A stretch of DNA of 7,483 nucleotides from Clostridiaceae bacterium. GTDB lineage: Bacteria > Bacillota > Clostridia > Saccharofermentanales > UBA5734. The notes beneath the pieces were generated by a model. It worked only from the letters and a program-made list of their open reading frames with translations. It searched no databases and had not been told where the DNA came from. Both the position numbers and the translations under genes were made by a program. This document shows positions 5,615 to 7,483 of this stretch, in pieces. The stretch spans positions 1 through 7,483 of the forward strand of contig JAAYFZ010000327.1 of assembly GCA_012727965.1 (NCBI GenBank). The letters run 5' to 3'. Each line of letters starts with the position of its first letter. The first letter of the stretch is position 1.

Positions 5615-6337
5615 TCATTCCCAGCGGCATCTTTTGCCGCGCTTGATTAAGAACTCCCGCATTGATTCGAGACTTCTGTTTGCAATCAGTTCTTCAGGGA
5701 AATCAATTTCTTCAAGCAAATTCACAGAACGACTAAACTCGCCAACTGAATGTGTGAAATGAGCATCACTGTTAACCATAACCGGAACTTGAAGCTCCTT
5801 GCATACAATAGCAATTTCTCTGCATATTTCACGATCATTTTCTCTGTTAAGAGTATGATTGTTAATTTCTATAGCCTTATTGTATTGGCCACAAGCTTGT
5901 ACAACTGTTCTGATATCAAAAGGGAATCGGCCTCTTCCAGGGTGTCCGAGCAAATCAACGTATTTATTCTTGATCACGTTCAGCCATCCTTGAGTATGAG
6001 TCTGTTCATTTATTGGTGCAATGCAGATTTCGTGAAAACTAGCTATGCAGAAATCAAGATTCTTCAGCGGATACTCAGGCAAATCCAGCTGTCCTTCATA
6101 ATCGATAATATTTGCCTCTATGCCTCTGAGAAGCTTCACACCTAAATGCTCAGTTGGCAATGATCTGAGATTCATAAAATAAATATCGTGTGGACCACCA
6201 GGCATGGCAGGCCCATGATCAGTAACAGCCAATCCGTTCAGTCCAGCTGTGCCTGCAGCTTTGATATTTTCTTCCAAAGTACTATATGCGTGCCCGCTGG
6301 CAATGGTATGAGTATGACAGTCAAATCTAATTTTCAT
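5615..6337 (-). CDS. ycdX: PHP-domain metal-dependent phosphatase/hydrolase, YcdX-like
   Basis: This 240-aa protein is a PHP-superfamily hydrolase close in length to E. coli YcdX (about 245 aa), a probable phosphatase with a trinuclear metal site. All expected metal ligands appear at YcdX-like spacing: DCHTHT (His8, His10), GHAYST (His16), TDHG (Asp40, His41), RGIEANI (Glu74), SFHE (His102), GHPGRG (His132) and NSDAH (Asp191, His193). No signal peptide is seen, so it should be cytoplasmic. ATG 6337 is chosen because AGGAG (6350-6346) lies 8 nt upstream; TTG at 6340 is in frame but poorer. That ribosome site overlaps the stop codon of the upstream gene, only 5 nt away, so the two genes form one unit. 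The physiological substrate is unknown for this family. A histidinol-phosphatase role is less likely, given the YcdX-type motif spacing and the lack of his genes nearby. Confidence 0.9.
   Translation of the reverse strand: MKIRFDCHTHTIASGHAYSTLEENIKAAGTAGLNGLAVTDHGPAMPGGPHDIYFMNLRSLPTEHLGVKLLRGIEANIIDYEGQLDLPEYPLKNLDFCIASFHEICIAPINEQTHTQGWLNVIKNKYVDLLGHPGRGRFPFDIRTVVQACGQYNKAIEINNHTLNRENDREICREIAIVCKELQVPVMVNSDAHFTHSVGEFSRSVNLLEEIDFPEELIANRSLESMREFLIKRGKRCRWE
5624..5640. repeat. GC-rich hairpin at the convergent gene junction
   Basis: GCGGCA-TCTTT-TGCCGC is a perfect 6-bp stem with a 5-nt loop, located inside the 3' end of the PHP gene. It lies 23 nt beyond the stop of the methyltransferase gene. 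It lacks a downstream T-run on either strand, so it is at best a weak terminator for the plus-strand operon. The 13-nt gap between the two convergent stop codons contains no other candidate. Confidence 0.35.
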
Positions 6338-6342
6338 CAAGC

Positions 6343-7483
6343 TTACTCCTGGCTATCGCCAGTATTCTCCTCCTGCACCTCTTGCAGATATTCTCCGAAA
6401 GCATATGCTTCCCTGCCATCTTCCAATCTAACCTTGATCCAGCCTTCTTCAGCATCCTCTATTTTGGTGACAACAGTACCTTCACTCAATGTTGTGATCA
6501 GTCCAGCTTCGGTACCTGGTGCCTCACGGAAGTTCAGACTTCTGGCTACGACAGCAAGTTTGGTTTCAACAGGCGCCAGTGTCGTTGTCTCTGTTGGTGG
6601 AATTGGTGTCGGCGTTGCCACAGCAGCTGAACTGGGAGTTGTGGTCGTACTAGCAGGATCATCACCTTTGTTAAGTGCTGAAGATATGCCCCAGGCTGCC
6701 AGAATCAGAACAGATATTGCCAGTAAAACAGCCAGCCACTTCTGCTCTCTGCGCCAGCCCTGCCATATAGCAAACAATTTCGTATTCTGGTTGGCCTTGC
6801 TGCGAGCTTCTGCTGTTACACTTCTTCTGCGATTATTTATTTGACCAAATTCATCAGCAGCAGCTGCTGCTTGCTCAGGAATATCTTCTTCATATCCTGA
6901 TTTACCATAGCGCATACTAGCTCTTGCGGCCGCAGCTGCCATCTCGGCCTCTGTCGGCTGATAATCGTCTGCTCTTGGTACTGGGCTGTCTCCAGGCTGA
7001 TAAGGTTTATCGCTATAATCATTTATTGAATTGCCGCGCATTGGCGACTTCTGTCTTAAGCTAGAGCTCTCTGCTCGCAGTCTCGCCGCTTCAGCAGGAT
7101 CTGTTTTTTTGAACAAACCGGCAAAACCGGCTAGTTTATCCTTAAATGAGGGGCCCTGAGCTGTATCGAATTCTATTTTCTGCACTTGCAGAGCGATCCA
7201 TGAAGAATCAAGTTCATAGCCTCTGATCCGGCCTAAATCAACAAGCTCATTAATCTTCACTGAGAGCTGCTGCATACCGTTGAGTATAGTTTGTGTTTCC
7301 TCAGCTGAAACAACATCAAAAAACGAAGGTGGCAGAAACAGAAAATAATCTCCCTCCATCAGTTCAACTGTACTCTGATGAAGAACACCCATCCAGATAT
7401 CCGGCATTTTGCTGTATTGATCAGCAACGGGATCTACCTGGAAGAGCTCACCATCACGCATTAAACATACTGTGAAATCACCA
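6343..7483 (-). CDS. Membrane protein with degenerate PP2C-like domain and C-terminal SH3-like domain (5' end cut by window edge)
   Basis: At least 379 residues are visible, and the frame is still open at the right edge, so ATG 7461 is probably internal. The first part resembles the C-terminal half of a PP2C serine/threonine phosphatase: GDFTVCLMRDGELFQV, then EGDYFLFLPPSFFDVVSAEE and a short DSSWIALQV strand. Where active PP2C enzymes have a metal-binding SDG and DN, this protein has PPS (about 7325-7335) and DS (about 7203-7210), so catalysis is doubtful. A charged, Ala-rich linker follows, then one transmembrane helix (WLAVLLAISVLILAAWGIS, 6738 to about 6682) preceded by basic residues. 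A Thr/Pro-rich spacer leads to an SH3-type domain (about 6562-6373, RSLNFREAPG...GWIKVRL). Predicted topology is PP2C-like part inside and SH3 outside, perhaps touching the cell wall. It is co-transcribed with the PHP gene. The function is unknown; the PP2C assignment is by pattern only. Confidence 0.72.
   Translation of the reverse strand, partial: GDFTVCLMRDGELFQVDPVADQYSKMPDIWMGVLHQSTVELMEGDYFLFLPPSFFDVVSAEETQTILNGMQQLSVKINELVDLGRIRGYELDSSWIALQVQKIEFDTAQGPSFKDKLAGFAGLFKKTDPAEAARLRAESSSLRQKSPMRGNSINDYSDKPYQPGDSPVPRADDYQPTEAEMAAAAARASMRYGKSGYEEDIPEQAAAAADEFGQINNRRRSVTAEARSKANQNTKLFAIWQGWRREQKWLAVLLAISVLILAAWGISSALNKGDDPASTTTTPSSAAVATPTPIPPTETTTLAPVETKLAVVARSLNFREAPGTEAGLITTLSEGTVVTKIEDAEEGWIKVRLEDGREAYAFGEYLQEVQEENTGDSQE

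Noticed and set aside
6338..6340. TTG start for the PHP gene
   Set aside because: The adjacent ATG at 6337 is a better codon and has 8-nt spacing from AGGAG.
6188..6844. 218-codon plus-strand open frame
   Set aside because: It lies antisense to the PHP and SH3 genes, has no ribosome site or recognisable domain, and follows from their codon composition.
7459..7461. ATG 7461 as the start of the SH3 membrane protein
   Set aside because: The frame stays open to the window edge, the residues before it (GDFTVCL) fit the PP2C-like pattern, and no ribosome site precedes it, so the gene most likely begins outside the window.

Overview
This window reads as ordinary chromosomal DNA from a low-to-moderate GC Firmicute, most likely a member of the Clostridia. 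The pointers are strong AGGAGG-type ribosome binding sites, tRNA genes with encoded CCA ends, a YitJ-type fusion of homocysteine methyltransferase and methylenetetrahydrofolate reductase, and a divergent ParE/ParC-like topoisomerase pair of the kind found in Clostridia. This placement rests on recognising gene families, not on a search. No insertion sequence, CRISPR array, phage gene or integration site was seen.

Left block (1-2543, minus strand): a type II topoisomerase operon. parE-like (430-2415) is followed by parC-like (from 347, running off the left edge). A sigma70-type promoter lies at 2515-2543. The parE leader is unusual. Its only strong Shine-Dalgarno (2483-2488) is 67 nt from the start codon, and the two are separated by a predicted hairpin that would bring them to about 9 nt apart when folded.

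Centre (2550-2825, minus strand): a two-gene tRNA operon, tRNA-Gly(UCC) then tRNA-Arg(UCU), with its own promoter and an intrinsic terminator directly against the CCA end of tRNA-Arg. parE transcription restarts just beyond it.

Right of centre (2912-5601, plus strand): a one-carbon/methionine operon with its own promoter. The first gene makes a homocysteine methyltransferase-MTHFR fusion. The second makes a stand-alone methyltetrahydrofolate:corrinoid methyltransferase, and the two are coupled by an ATGA overlap. Together they look like most of a split methionine synthase. The cobalamin-binding subunit is not in the window.

Right block (5615-7483, minus strand): a tight two-gene unit convergent with the methionine operon. 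The upstream gene enters from the right edge and encodes a membrane protein with a degenerate PP2C-like cytoplasmic domain, one transmembrane helix and an external SH3-like domain. The downstream gene encodes a YcdX-like PHP-family metal-dependent hydrolase. Its ribosome binding site overlaps the stop codon of the gene before it.

There is no gene-free stretch longer than about 190 bases. The longest, 2770-2959, holds the divergent tRNA and methionine-operon promoters.
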